Shown one piece after another: positions 12,031-24,000 of a stretch of DNA of 64,000 bases. Position 1 is the stretch's first letter; every line of letters starts with the position of its first letter. This DNA is from Buxus sempervirens. Lineage: Eukaryota > Streptophyta > Magnoliopsida > Buxales > Buxaceae. A program made the position numbers and the translations under genes. Below the pieces are notes generated by a model. The model made no database searches and was not told where the DNA came from. It worked only from the letters and a program-made list of their open reading frames with translations. The stretch lies in contig OX387184.1 of NCBI GenBank assembly GCA_947561395.2, positions 39,980,766-40,044,765 of the forward strand, in the 5' to 3' direction.

Positions 12031-12602
12031 CTAATCTGAATCTGCACCTGTCTTGGCAGTTTCCTTCCTGTAAGCATGGAGCCGCTCCTTCAACTTCTTG
12101 CTCTCTTCCAAATTTGCCTTTTGTTTCAAAGCTTTCTGTAAAAGAAACAAAATGATTAATGTCCAAATCACAAATTAAGTATGTTAAATGTGACATGAAA
12201 GAGGGGGAACCTCAAGAAAAGAACTCACTTCTTGACGAAAACAATGGTCAAGCTTTATCTTGAGGTCTGTACACTCGCCAAAGAATTTTGCAATAGGATG
12301 GTCTAAATGGCACTTTTGGAATTGTCCAATAATCTGTAGAAAGCAAATGCAGTGGAAAAACTGGGTGCTCAATATCTCTTACTTCTAGCCATGATTCTTT
12401 GGTTGGCAAGAGATAGAAAGATACAGCATCAAAATTATAATCGAACTTGGAACTTGTTAATGTCTATAAAATCACTGTAAATGCAATTGGATGTAATATA
12501 AATCAAACTAATACAGAAGGAATTGAAAGATATGCGTTAGAAGGAATCTCAGCTTACGTCAGCACACATAGGGTGCCTGTGTAATGTTAGAGGAGGATGC
12601 AT
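12031..12602 (-). CDS. CMC2: COX assembly mitochondrial protein 2 homolog (twin CX9C)
   Basis: Three minus-strand exons give 84 residues: 12602-12558 (MHPPLTLHRHPMCAD), 12333-12229 (from IIGQFQKCHLDHP to FRQE) and 12135-12031 (from KALKQKANLEESKK to the stop). All junctions are GT-AG in phase 0. The protein carries the CHCH fold signature: C13-x9-C23 and C36-x9-C46. It is a recognisable plant homologue of CMC2, a soluble intermembrane-space protein that takes part in cytochrome c oxidase biogenesis and is normally oxidised by Mia40. Length fits the family (about 80 residues). A pyrimidine tract and CAG lie 29 bases before the ATG (acceptor near 12632), so the leader is spliced. It converges with GEX3. 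No defect is seen. Confidence 0.93.
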
Positions 12603-12636
12603 TTCCCTCACAAACCTGAAGCTTTGTTACCCTGCA

Positions 12637-12660
12637 ACAAAAAAAAAAAAAAAAAAAAAA
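12637..12660. repeat. Poly(A) run (poly-T of the CMC2 leader acceptor)
   Basis: About 24 A on the plus strand. On the minus strand it forms the pyrimidine tract just before the inferred leader acceptor. Confidence 0.85.
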
Positions 12661-12739
12661 GCTCAGCTTGTAAGTTTTTTCTTTTTATATTGTTTATATT
12701 AAAATAAGTAAACTGGAATACCAAGACAAATCTACAAAA

Positions 12740-14400
12740 GTTATCTTGGAAAATCATGTGAGAATCACATGCGACATGTTTGACAAACCGCTCACATGAC
12801 CAACTACAGAAAAATCAGAGGACAAGTTCACAAATGATAACTTTTGTCCAGAACACCAAATCTCCAAGTCATTTCATAAGAATTAAGGTCTTGAAGTAAC
12901 TGGACATTTTCCGTGTCAATATTTTATTGTGATTCATCGGGTGAAATGATCTACAATAACAATCTCTAGAGGTGGAAAAGTTTGTAAAAATGGAGCCATA
13001 TTCTAGGAAATTTCCATTAGCTTCCTATCTTCATTAAACAAGTTCTCCAGAGAAATCTGAATAAATAATCATCCAATACCTTGTAGACGGAAGAATGTCA
13101 TACCATAGATAATAAGTGATTTTATCATCTTGCATTTTCCCCTTTTTTTACTGCTTTTTATATGTATAACAAATCACTATAATTTTAGAATTTAGATACC
13201 ACCGCCCCGCCCGCCCCCCCCCCCCCCCCCCCCCCCCCCCCACACACAAAACAAAATAAAAAAAAAAACCAAAACAAAAATATTTAGAAAACGGAGTAAG
13301 AATAGAAGGAAAAATGCACAGGAAACACAAATCCCTGTGCTATTATATTTGCGAAAGACCATTAAGTAAGCATTTACAAGTTAAAGATCAAACCGTTAGA
13401 CAGATCATGATGTCATCAACCATAAAATCTATAAGAGATAAAACACAAAGAGTGATCATAATGATTAAAGAAACAAAATAGCAATATGGATACCCTTTAA
13501 ACACAACAGGGTAATAGTAAAATGCTAATACTAGTAACACTAACATTACTAATAGTATTAAAAATAACTACATGAACAACAGCAGCACCATGACAAGATA
13601 AAAACATAATTTCCTTTCTTTTGGGTGGGTCTCTGGGTCTCCCCCTCTCTCCTTTTTTTGTGGTTGTGGGTGGGGGTTCTTCTATCCAAGACCATAATTT
13701 CAATTAACTCATGTATCCTTGAACCGCCTAATCTCAATTAACATCCATCTGATGCTTTCCATATCTTAGAAACATGGACATGCACCACTTTATCCCTTCT
13801 TATTGATGTTATGCCTAGGTACTTCCCTTGTTTTAGAGTCACAAACTTATGAACGCATGTGAGAGTTTCTTGTTCTATGAACTTTTTTCTTTTCCTTTTA
13901 CATTTTTAATAAGTAATTAGGATGATAAATTAGGTAATGATAATGGTATAAACCCAGAAATACTGCCTAAAATAAGTAAGCACAAACAATAAAGCTCAAT
14001 TCACACAAATTGTACGTCTTGTTTTCCAAAATCATCTCCTCAAGAAACATATAGTCTAGTCGGTATTATGTAGAGAAACCGTTCTCTTTCTATCCTTTCT
14101 CCCTCATTTTTTCTCCTTTTTTTTTTTTAGGTTTATAAACAAAGACCATGCTCTTCCTACATCACTTTTGGCCAATCTATTTTCTAGCTCATTCGCCAAT
14201 CTTTACATGTGACAGAACAAGATGTTCAAATCAGCATCAGATTGAGCCAGAAAGAATGAGATGAATAAGCCTCAAGGAACAAAGAATGGAACTAAACCAC
14301 TACACCAAAAATGAAGAGTTCATATCCACCTCTAATGTATATACCAATGAGATCTAAACTCAATCCCATTATCAAGGCATTAATCTCAGCATAAATCTCA
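12740..14400. repeat. Ancient tandem duplication, copy 1
   Basis: Collinear with 14970-16420. Shared landmarks in the same order are GACATGTTTGACAA, TCCAAGT-ATTTCAT, GAATTAAGGT, AGGTGGAAAA, TAGCTTC-TATCTTCATTA, TTAAAGAAACAAAATAG, GACATGCACCA-TTTATCCC and CCCAGAAAT-CTGC. Similarity is patchy, roughly two thirds by eye. No coding sequence or transposon ends are seen. Confidence 0.7.
13207..13241. repeat. Poly(C) run
   Basis: A nearly pure run of about 30 C followed by CACACA. It lies in copy 1 of the duplication and is absent from copy 2. Its length may be a sequencing or assembly artefact. Confidence 0.8.
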
Positions 14401-14969
14401 TTGCCCACAAATTGAGCACAAGCATGTGAAATAATTCCCACATGGTCCTAGGGACACCTCCAACCCCATAAATTACTGAGTTACTCAACAAGGAATCATC
14501 AAAATTAAGCTGGATAGCCCCCTTCCCGGAAGGATTCCACTCTGAACTATGTCTTCACCATATACTGAACCACTCTTCAACAATATCTGACACGAAAATG
14601 CCTTTAGAATTTCAGAAAGACAACGGCCATGAAGCCACCATCAACTGATTTGAGAAAATGATAGATTGGATCTACACCCGTCATGTCATAAAATATATTA
14701 TCTTATTCCTTTTTAACAAAATTGTCCACAACATTTCTTAGCAGATTGGAACTATATTTAAATATATCAATAAGAATCAGGAGTCTAAGCTTACAAAAAC
14801 ACACATATTGTGCCCGACCAAAGCTTTGATATAATGCAATTCGTATTACCTTAGTATGATAGTTTTCTCTCATTCTTTTCCTTTCTGGCTTTTCATTTTA
14901 ATTTCTAAATCAGTAAGCAGGAACAATAATTGACAAGTAAATAGATATCCATATGAGTTAAATTGCAAG

Positions 14970-16420
14970 CATAATCGATAATCACATCCGACATGTTTGA
15001 CAATGGAAACAGAAGAGGACACCAAGTACAAAAAAATTATAATTTTGCTTTGCTTCTAAAGCTCCAAAACTTCCAAGTTATTTCATCTAAACATCATCAA
15101 CCCATATGAGTCAAGAATTAAGGTTGCAAAGCAACTGCCTTTAACATTTTCTTTAACTATTCACATGTGTTGAAATTTGTCAGGCCAAATGACCTAGACA
15201 GAAAATCTTGTAAAGGTGGAAAAATTTGTATAAATAGACCTATATTCAGAGATTTTTCAATTAGCTTCTATCTTCATTAGATAACTTGGATACTTGTACA
15301 CAGACTATTTAAGAAAATATTCATCCAATAATTGAAGATACAGAATTATATCGAAACATAGAGAATGAATGAAAATTAATTTTACCATGTGATATTTTCT
15401 CTTTGCGCTAAGTTTTTATAAGTAAACAAATCACTGCTATTTTATAACCTCAACAAAGAATCTAGATACAGCAGTTCAATCCAAAAGAAAAAAGAAGCAA
15501 CTGAAATCATCATCCCCACATCCAACATTACCAAAAACTGATAACATAGCAGGAAAAACAGACAAAAACAAATCATAGTGCTATTAGATTTTTGAAAAAC
15601 CACCAAGTAATGAATTCATCAATTACTGTCAAAATCCTTAGAGAAAAAAATCAACCATAAAAACTATTTGATACAAGTATAACTAATAATCATAATTGTT
15701 AAAGAAACAAAATAGACATAAAGAAGGTCCTTACATCATAGGATGATAATAGTAGAGTGAAACTAATATTTGTAATACTGTTACTGACACCATTACAAAA
15801 AACTATATGAACAGTAGCAGTACCATAAGGATCAACCATCGTCTCCACCATTCACAGTTTGACAGAAGTTGTGGTCTTTTCATAGATTGAGGTGGATAAG
15901 CAGGATTCATTTCGCCAATCCCAACTAGTTGCGAAAGGCATTTGGCTTTGATCGATCCTCGAATTGCTCCTAATCTTGATTCACATCCTTTCAGTTTTCC
16001 CCTTAGAACCATTGACATGCACCATTTTATCCCTCCTTACTATTATTATCTCCATCTTGTCTACAGTCGTCAACTTACACACATTTAAACCATCTAAAGT
16101 AATAATTTCTTTTCTACTTCCCTTTTTCCCTCATCCTTTTTTGATGATCAACTAAGAATTATAATCGTACAGACCCAGAAATGCTGCATAAAATAAGCAG
16201 AATAAGCATAGATAACTTAAAATAAAATAACAAAATCTCAAATCATCAGCCAAAGTCTAGGGCAGGTGAACAAGATAAAAGGGACTCTAGGAATAATCAA
16301 TGTGGAACTGAACTAGGGAACTACTAATGAACAAATTCCCCTCCAACTCTAATGTCTAACATCACTAAGATCATGCCTTTTCCAATACCATCACCAAGAC
16401 ATGAGTCCCTGTAATATCCC
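14970..16420. repeat. Ancient tandem duplication, copy 2
   Basis: Second copy of the 12740-14400 unit in the same orientation. Matches run from CATCCGACATGTTTGACAA (about 14985) to the CTCTAATGT and CCAATACCATCACCAAG region (about 16350-16400). The unit period is about 2.2 kb. Confidence 0.7.
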
Positions 16421-17040
16421 CATCAAATATTCAGATGAGGAAACTTATACCCCATCACTAAATCAGATGGCGTCCACTTATAACTCTTGGAAAAGGTTCA
16501 CATAATATCCCTGTCAATCATTCATAATCCATCAATAATAAGATCCACCAATACCACTTGGACAAGGGTCCACATATCCTCAATGACAAATGGATGAAAT
16601 CCAATTATATCAACAAATAAAATTAGGAAGACAATTTAAATTCCATAATATGAAACTATTCCTCCAAATTCTTATAATGAAATCACATAAATAAGAACAC
16701 TGAAACAAGAAGATGCAAATTAAAAATCAGTCTCCACTTTGAACTCGTGCTTCATTTCCAAATTTAGAGAGATGAGATACCAAATTTTGATAATCAAATA
16801 TAGGTTCGTCTGGACACAACACAAAATCCTTATCTCCATTAAGTACAGAAGCCAATTAAGTACAGAACCTGATTCATATTTCAAATAGAAAATTCAAAAT
16901 CAGCAACAATAGATTCTGGGCCAATATATCAGTTTAAGAAAATATGGAGAATAGACCCACACATATATATATCATAGAATTCAGAGATTAACAAACAAAA
17001 GGCCTTGTTCATATTTTGATTAGATGATTCAAAAGTCACA
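16421..17040. other. Nothing recognised
   Basis: AT-rich non-coding sequence between the duplication and the LINE fragment. No open frames, repeats or element ends were identified. Confidence 0.5.
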
Positions 17041-17054
17041 ATAACAGATTCAAG

Positions 17055-17569
17055 TTTTTTTTTTAATCAGTAAGCAAGTTTCATTAGTAATAATGGATAA
17101 TAAAGTTATAAGTACAAGTACACAAACAGTGTACTCAGGTCTAGTTAATCCAAAAGTAAATAGCAATAGTATGTTGGTATGTGCTAGCTCCTCTCCTAAT
17201 TTCCTCCTAGCTCAGAAATTCTGGGACACTCCAGGAAGGTTTCCATAGAGATATTAGCTAAGGAAAGGCTCTCTGATATCCATCTGAACATTAACTTCAG
17301 AACTGCTCATTCAAGCTATGTATCTTTTCTCTCCATTTCATTAAAAATTCTCTGATTCCTCTCATGCCACAATACCCATGAGATTGCTGCCGGAGTAATG
17401 TTCCAAATTTGGGCTCCAATCAATTTACTTTCCTTCCATCCCCATGTATCCATTACCTGTCTAAAGTCTCCAGCTTGCACCCAAGGGCTTTAAAATCTAG
17501 ATTGCATCATATTCCATAATCTGCTAGCCCTTTTGCAATGTACCAGTAGATGTATCATGTGCAAAGAGG
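17055..17569 (-). mobile_element. 5'-truncated L1-type LINE with 14-bp target duplication
   Basis: A 515-bp minus-strand insertion flanked by a perfect 14-bp repeat ATAACAGATTCAAG (17041-17054 and 17570-17583). The poly(A) tail shows as the T run from 17055. Reverse-strand reading gives the end of a plant LINE ORF2, for example AISWVLWHERNQRIF and CKRASRLWN, the region just after zf-RVT. Several stops are present. It is a textbook target-primed insertion truncated at its 5' end. Confidence 0.85.
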
Positions 17570-17583
17570 ATAACAGATTCAAG

Positions 17584-18339
17584 GTTCATACTTCTATTCA
17601 AAGAATTTAAAACTTATAAGCAGTTTGAAAATCTCAAGATCAACAATACCCAAAGCGCTGAATGGCCTGGAATCACTACATACAGAGTTGATAACTCAAA
17701 CATAACATAAACCCTTTAGCACACTTCTCTTCATAGACCCTTGCCCTTGCAATTACTTAAGTGAATGTTGTTTCAAGTGAATTTATATTTAGTCTATTCT
17801 CTACTTATTTAAGATATAACATATAATATAAAAAATACCCCATATTGGAATTCAAAAATTCAAAAAATTATATATATAAAAAGTCACTTTTTCAATTCCC
17901 GTGCAAAATCTGTTCAAATTTTAAAATTCCAAATGCTAAGGTATTTTTTAAATCTTAAAAACTCATAAATAAATTAGATAAAAACATTGCCAAAAAAATT
18001 AACATCCCATAAGAAAGAAATTAGATTTACATTTCCAAAAAATAATTTCATATATACAGTCAAAATGTTTACAGAGATTTACAGTCAGCTTTATGAAAAA
18101 TTTCTAAGTATATGATAAGTCAGTACATTCTACACTCAAAAATAAATTTTATCCTTTAAATTGCATACCGTACAACTCAAAATAGACGGGGGTATTTCTT
18201 ACTAATTTAATTTACACCTCCTAAGTTTTTTCTTCTAGAGAATGATGTCACCATAAAACCTTCACCAGATTACATTAGATAGTAACACTTGTTCTTTCTA
18301 ATCTAAAATCTAGATAAGCCACCAAACATGAGTCAAATT
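17584..18339. other. Nothing recognised
   Basis: Very AT-rich sequence. No coding potential, element ends or tandem structure were identified. Confidence 0.5.
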
Positions 18340-19040
18340 TCTCGTAACTACATTGATCTCTCATAAAAATTATGTAACATATTAAGTTCATACTCCTTTA
18401 ATAGTGACATATGAAATAAATTATGAATGCCCAATAATTCAAGAGGCAAGGCTACTTCTCTATCCCACTTCTCCAATTGTTCTATAATATCAAGGGGCTT
18501 AATGAACCATGGATTTAATTTTCCTCTTTTCCCTGATTATCATAATACTTTTACAAGGGAATATCATCAAAAACACATGATCTCCTACCTAAAAATTTAC
18601 TTTTCTTCTATAATTATCAACATAGCTTTCTTTTATACTTTGAGTGACTTAAAGTTGATTATCGAGGAGCTTGATCTTTTTACTTTTTTCCTTTTTGGTT
18701 TTATTCTTTCGTCTATTGAAGGAGCCATGATCCGAAAAGGTTCTTTAAAACCCATAACAAAAGCTACAATTATGTCTTCCAAGATACCGATTTCTCTCTG
18801 ATTGTCCATTAATTTGGGGGCAAAAAGCCGGTATTCAGATTAAATTTTGTACCCAAGTCTTCCTGTAGGCTTGTACAGGATAGATAAGTGAATTGAGGAT
18901 CTTTATCAAACAAAATAGTTATAGGGATTCCATGCAATTCCAAATTTCATATACAAAGCTTTGTTAGACCATCCAATGAATGTGTGGCTCTGATGGTCAC
19001 AAAATGAAATGATTTAGTCAAATTATGATGGAGGCTTGTC
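18340..19040 (-). mobile_element. Ty3/Gypsy integrase fossil
   Basis: Reading on the minus strand from about 19040 downward shows remains of a retrotransposon integrase core, followed by the C-terminal region that in these elements precedes a chromodomain. The pattern is typical of plant Ty3/Gypsy chromoviruses. It is clearly broken, with several interruptions, and has no LTRs or other domains around it. Judged by its decay it is older than the solo LTRs in this window. Confidence 0.75.
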
Positions 19041-20560
19041 TTGAAGCCGCCAACTGTAATTGAAAATGATAAAACATCAGTTGATCAAACATTTTTTTTT
19101 AAATATGGCAAAAAAATTTCCCATCCCGGTGATTGGAGCTGCGTTAGGACACAATCACCAATTATATACTTTAAAAAAATATGATCTTTGTTATTAATAC
19201 ACAGGTAACTGCCATTACAAAAAGATGATCCTTGGACAGTAAATGTAACCAAAAAATAAAATAAAAGAACACTCAAAAAAAAAAGTTATAAATACAAATT
19301 TTGCATCTTTACTTTCTGTTATACATTGGACACATCAAGTCACCTGTTTTCCGGCCATTTTTGTCAGAAAAACAACCTTTATGATTTCTATTAACATTCC
19401 ATAAAAAATGATCTTAACGTTTTGTGTTTTTTTGTGGGGGGAAAAGATCCTTCCATATAATCTCCAACAGAGGAAGAAAACAAAAAAGGAATTTCAACAT
19501 CGCATTTTGAAATGAAGTAGCCAGATGATGGCTGTGAGTCTGTGACACAAATGACTGATTTGTGACTCTCTAAATGGTGATAAATCAACCTATAAAATCT
19601 CTAAATGGTGATAAATTAACATATTTTATATTGGTAGCAATTTGCAAAAGGAGATCTAGAAAAGGCATTGTTTCACAATGTTCAAGCTGAGAGTTATTGA
19701 ATGGTGTCATTATTACTAGAATAACAAAATAAATCCACATATAAGCAACCCAAACCTAGAATGGAGAAACCAACAGCATTTTTTTTAAGACGATAGAAGA
19801 TGAAAACATGGGGAATCAAATATTCAGTTAAATTCCATTTCTTTTAGCAATTAGAAGGACAAAATGACATGAAAACACACATCTATTAATTGTCACCATG
19901 CTAGCTATGTGATTCTCAAGCAGAACAATTGATTCACATCTGAAAGGGATAGGACCAATCTTTGCATGCTGAACAGCTACAGAAGAATTGCAATATAAGA
20001 AAGCTACAACAACTAATATAGTATCTTCACATCCTAAATGCAAAGCTGCTCTGAATACCTATAACTTCAACAATAACAATTGTGAAATCCCATGTCCTCA
20101 CATATTTTCTACAACAAAAATCCTCCAAAATGGCATAAACCTAATTGGGCACTGCCGCCACTCAAATCTCGTACTACTGATTTTGAAAAACAAAGGAACA
20201 CGGATTTTGATATGTCGTTAGAAGGACAGAATACGGTAGAAGTTAATTTATATCTACAATAGCATCAAACAACACTTTTAGCTCGATTACTATTATCTAC
20301 AGATAAAATCCAAAACCCTAGGATCTGTAACGAAGAAGAAAGCCTAATTTTTCATTATCAGTTGCAGTCTTTCACCCCCTAACCCTTTATATACCAAAGC
20401 CATCATAAAAAATTCTGACAGAAAAAAAAAAAAAAAATAGAATCACCAGAATATTCCCCAAAAAAAATTAAATGAAAAAAAAAAAACCGCATTTGTAATG
20501 AGTATGGAATATGGTGTAATGAATCAAAAATGATTCACTTGGGGGGAGGATGAGAAGACT
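19041..20560. other. Nothing recognised upstream of the candidate leader exon
   Basis: AT-rich sequence with A and T runs and short open frames without domain similarity. A short phrase (CTCTAAATGGTGATAAAT) is repeated at about 19567 and 19599. No gene is supported. Confidence 0.5.
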
Positions 20561-20563
20561 CAC

Positions 20564-20690
20564 AGAAAAATCGAGCAACGTTGACGTCGTTCTGGTAGAT
20601 TTTATCGGAACAACGAAGACCATCGACTCCTCGCCTTTCTGTCCGAACCTCAAGAGATCTCCACAAAAATCAAACGAGAGGACAGGACTT
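20564..20690 (-). other. Candidate non-coding first exon of CMC2
   Basis: On the minus strand a relatively GC-rich segment ends at 20564 in a good donor (TTTTTCT/GTGAGT). Together with the acceptor before the CMC2 start codon this would make a spliced leader. The upstream flank (20.69-20.9 kb) would then be the promoter. It rests on splice signals and position only. Confidence 0.3.
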
Positions 20691-20929
20691 TGACAAATTT
20701 TAAGTCCCGGGACGTCCTAGATAACCACTCAAATTTTAGAGCCTGATGAAGAGAAACCGAGAAAGCCAAGTGACTAAACTTATTCCTTCAAAAATCCTGA
20801 ACCTAACTCATTCCCTTAAGTTCGCCACTAGAGATTTGGGGAGGGGTTGTGATTTTTTTTTCCTAGCGAGCTCCTTGAGCTCGGGACGCTGCAAATGGCA
20901 TCCCAATAAAAACTTCTGCAATTCTTAGG

Positions 20930-21110
20930 TACTCTCGAGTTGGGACCGCTCGAGTCAGAACAAACCGTCCGGTCTAGTTCTGACTCGGACGGTCCGAACT
21001 CAGGATTGCTCGAGCCAAATCCATCTGTTTTACAAGTGTTCTGGACCGGGACCATCCCGTTTCAATCCAAACCAGGCAATGAGAACTGGTACCGTCCGGT
21101 CTAATAAACC
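20930..21110. repeat. GGTCC/CTCGAG-rich degenerate repeat
   Basis: Short repeated phrases (CCGTCCGGTCTA twice, GCTCGAG three times, GGACCG variants) in direct and inverted order. The composition is unlike its AT-rich surroundings. It may be the end of an unclassified transposon. Confidence 0.4.
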
Positions 21111-21649
21111 ATAGCTTTGTTAGTTTTGTACAGAGGTGAGTTGGACAAAAGGTTTAGAACATTGTTAAGGGTTGTTGATAACTTCTCTCTTCTGGTTTTC
21201 TCGTACATTAAAAATCTAAATGCATTTGTTTTGAGTTTACTATTTTCATTTTTTTTTTCTAGATTTCATTAAATTTCATTTTATTCTTTTTTTATACTTG
21301 TTTTCCAATTGTTTTCTGTATATATAGACGAGATTAAGGAAAAGGCACAAGCAATGCACATAGAAAAAGAATTAGATAAGTGTTGACAATTAATTGAAGA
21401 TAAAATCAAAAAAAGAAAAATAAGAAAAGAAGAGAGAATGAAGGTCATTTTGCCAATAGGAGGCAATTATATGTATAAGGAGATGAGAGTAATAGCAATT
21501 TGGATAGCAAATTTCATTCGAGAAGCTTACGGGTTCTCTTTATTGTGGTATAGATGTAATGTTCTCAAATTGAATGTTATTTCAATCCCTTGCTGACGTC
21601 TTGGGTTAAAGATTCAATGACACGTACAATACGGCCTAAAGGGGGTGCA

Positions 21650-22215
21650 ACCTGGGTTAGGTAAATCCAAAAATCGCTCATCCCAAACTAACTTTAGGTT
21701 GAGTTTTAATATTTTCGGTTCAGTTTTGGTTATAAAAAGTATAAACTAAATTAGTTCGGTTCAGTATTGGGTTGAAGGCTCGGCCGAACTAAAGTAACTT
21801 GAAACCCAAATTATATGCATTTCATTCTGAACCAAACCCAAATGTATATGTTATATGTGTACTTAAGTATTAGTAATTATCATATATAATATACACAATA
21901 TACATTTGTTGACATAGATCATACTTATGATATAGTGTGTTATACTTTGGAAGAATTAGAAAGCTATCCGAATATGTTGTTCGGTTTTCGAATTGAAAGT
22001 AATAAAATACTTGTGAAATTGGTTTAACTTGAACCAAATTGAACCATATGTGTAACTTGGGTTGGACTGATTTGGGTTTAGGGTTTAAAAAGTTTTTTTT
22101 TTTTTGGGGTTCGGTTTTTAGGTTGAAAATATCAGTTTCAACTCAATTTGGTTCGGTCTCAAGTTGAATCTCAATAAATTTTTGATTTGGTCTTGAATTG
22201 ATGTCAACTTGGTCC
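21650..22215. repeat. GGTTCGGTT-rich degenerate repeat
   Basis: Many variants of GGTTCGGTT, AACTTGAACC and GGTTGAA in both orientations over about 560 bp. The middle is an AT-rich spacer. Similar sequences in plants are usually decayed non-autonomous transposons. No ends or target duplication were fixed. Confidence 0.45.
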
Positions 22216-22219
22216 AAAC

Positions 22220-22400
22220 CAAACCTAGTTGTGGTTGTGTTTGGAGCCTTGGATTTGGGGAGAAAAGAAAAGAAATAGTCTAAAATGTCTTTTCCTTTGT
22301 TTGGTGAAAGCTAAGAAATGAAAAAATTGGTGGGAGGGAAAGAAAATTAGTTAACAAATTTTCTTTCCCTACTTAAAATATTTTCCCCCCAAAAACCTAG
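22220..22400 (+). repeat. MITE-like segment related to GEX3 intron 4
   Basis: Begins GTGTTTGGAGCCTTGGATTT followed by AAAAGAAAAGAAAT. This matches, inverted, the end of the 7730-7880 segment. The other end is not clear. Confidence 0.4.
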
Positions 22401-22454
22401 ATATTTGGAGAGAAAAGAAATCACGACACCTTCCATGGAAACACCTCGAAGAAA

Positions 22455-22770
22455 TCTCTTGTGCTTGCGACTCTCTACTCGACGGGCTTCTACGGAGAAG
22501 CAAGAACAAACACAAAGTTTTGTGGAAACCCTAGAAAACTCTTCATCGTGCTTGTGCTCTCTGCTCGACAAGCTTCGTATCGTGCTTGTGCTCTCTATTC
22601 GACAGGCTTGTACGAAGAAGCAAGAGCCTTTGTTCTCCTCTCACTCTTTCTCCTCGGCGAGCTTCCACGAAGAAAGAGTCTTCGTTCTCCTCTCACTCTC
22701 CTCAACAAGCTTCCACAGATGTTTGTGCTCACGCTCCCTCTCCTCAACGAGCTTCCACGATAATGCACGA
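22455..22770 (+). repeat. Degenerate minisatellite with CTCTCTACTCGACAAGCTTC-like units
   Basis: Six or so imperfect copies of a unit resembling CTCTCTxCTCGACRAGCTTC plus YACGAAGAAG. Spacing varies from about 40 to 75 bp. Open frames of 60-140 codons on both strands are a by-product of the repeat. No known protein is recognised. Confidence 0.65.
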
Positions 22771-22899
22771 ACCACCCTACTCGACCTTGTTCCTTCTTCA
22801 AACTTCCTCTCTTTCTTCATATCACATTGATGATTGAACAACAATAGTCACTGCTACAGTGTTCTTGTCAAAGAAGAGAAGTAAAACTAGGAAGAGATA

Positions 22900-23554
22900 A
22901 TCCATCTCTTGTTCAGGAAGGGCTGCAACTTTAGGTAGGTCTATTCTTTTGGCTTTGTATAAACTATTTGAAGAATCTGGAGTTTTAATCTGTTTTGTTT
23001 TCTAATTTTAGTGTAGTTTGAATTGAAATGAAATTTGATTAGTCATTAAAGATGAGTGGGTTATGTTTAGTGGTTGGGGATTGTCTAGGTCGGCTAGATT
23101 TTGATTAATGTAGGTTGGGGATTTTGATAGTTCCTTTGGTTTAATGCATTTAGAACCTCTCATTGATCTTCTGATGTAGGTTTCTTTGTAAATTCTTTCT
23201 CTATCTTTAAGGAAATTTTATCACTCACAAAAAAAATAAAAATAGAGAAAAAGGGCAACAAAAAAGGAAAATAGAACTATCTCATATTTATTTTATGATT
23301 TTAAGGAATCAACAGGTATCTCATAAGCTTAATAGTCAATATATCAAAAAAGTATTGCAGTTAGAATAACTTAAAAAAACATTGAACAATTAAACTTACA
23401 AGATCCACCTATTAGAAAATACAATTAGCTCACCATTCCATTTGTAATTTGAGGACTCTTAAAATTTAATTTGTAGGTCTAATAATTGGGCCTTAAAGGA
23501 ATTAAAGCATAAAGGCAGCCAATTCAACAAAAAAGAATTGTCAATGGAATAACT
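22900..23554. other. Left flank of the Harbinger element, nothing recognised
   Basis: AT-rich sequence between the minisatellite and the Harbinger target site. No gene or repeat is supported. Confidence 0.5.
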
Positions 23555-24000
23555 TAAGGCCTCAATTGGTTCAATGAATTGCAATTGGAATTAAGAATTA
23601 TAATTCCAATTCCAATTCATCAAGAATTGGAATTGGGTAGAATTGAAATTCTTGTGATTGGATGGCAAGATAATTGAAATTTGGAATTCTAATTCCATGA
23701 AGAATTGGTTTAAATTCCAATTCCATTGATTGGATGAACAGTGAACTTATGAATTTCAATTACAATTCTTTTATTAATTGTGTTTTATATCATTCCCATA
23801 TTAATAAGAACATAAGTGATTGAATATCATGACATATCAATTCTATATTATAGAAACTTTATCACTAAAATTAAAAGAAAAAGAAATTATCTGCATTATT
23901 AATATTCATAAACCATTCAAAAAAAAAAGATAACATATAACAGTTTAATTACTAAATACTAATCTATATTATAAAAAACTATTTAAGTATGCATCTTTAT

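Larger units (their letters stand above)
12631..20563 (-). other. Putative 5' UTR intron of CMC2 (about 7.9 kb)
   Basis: On the minus strand an acceptor (long T tract, TTGTTGCAG) ends near 12632, just upstream of the CMC2 start codon. The nearest good candidate first exon ends at a TCT/GTGAGT donor at 20563. If this pairing is right, the intron holds the 12.74-16.42 kb tandem duplication, a LINE fragment and an integrase fossil. No other gene is seen in the interval. The pairing is inference. A nearer leader exon may have been missed. Confidence 0.35.

Noticed and set aside
18427-18801. Plus-strand 124-codon membrane-like protein
   Set aside because: Shadow frame opposite the integrase fossil on the minus strand.
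20468-21055. Minus-strand genes near 20.5-21.0 kb
   Set aside because: Short frames without similarity. The segment is better explained as a possible CMC2 leader and promoter plus a repeat.
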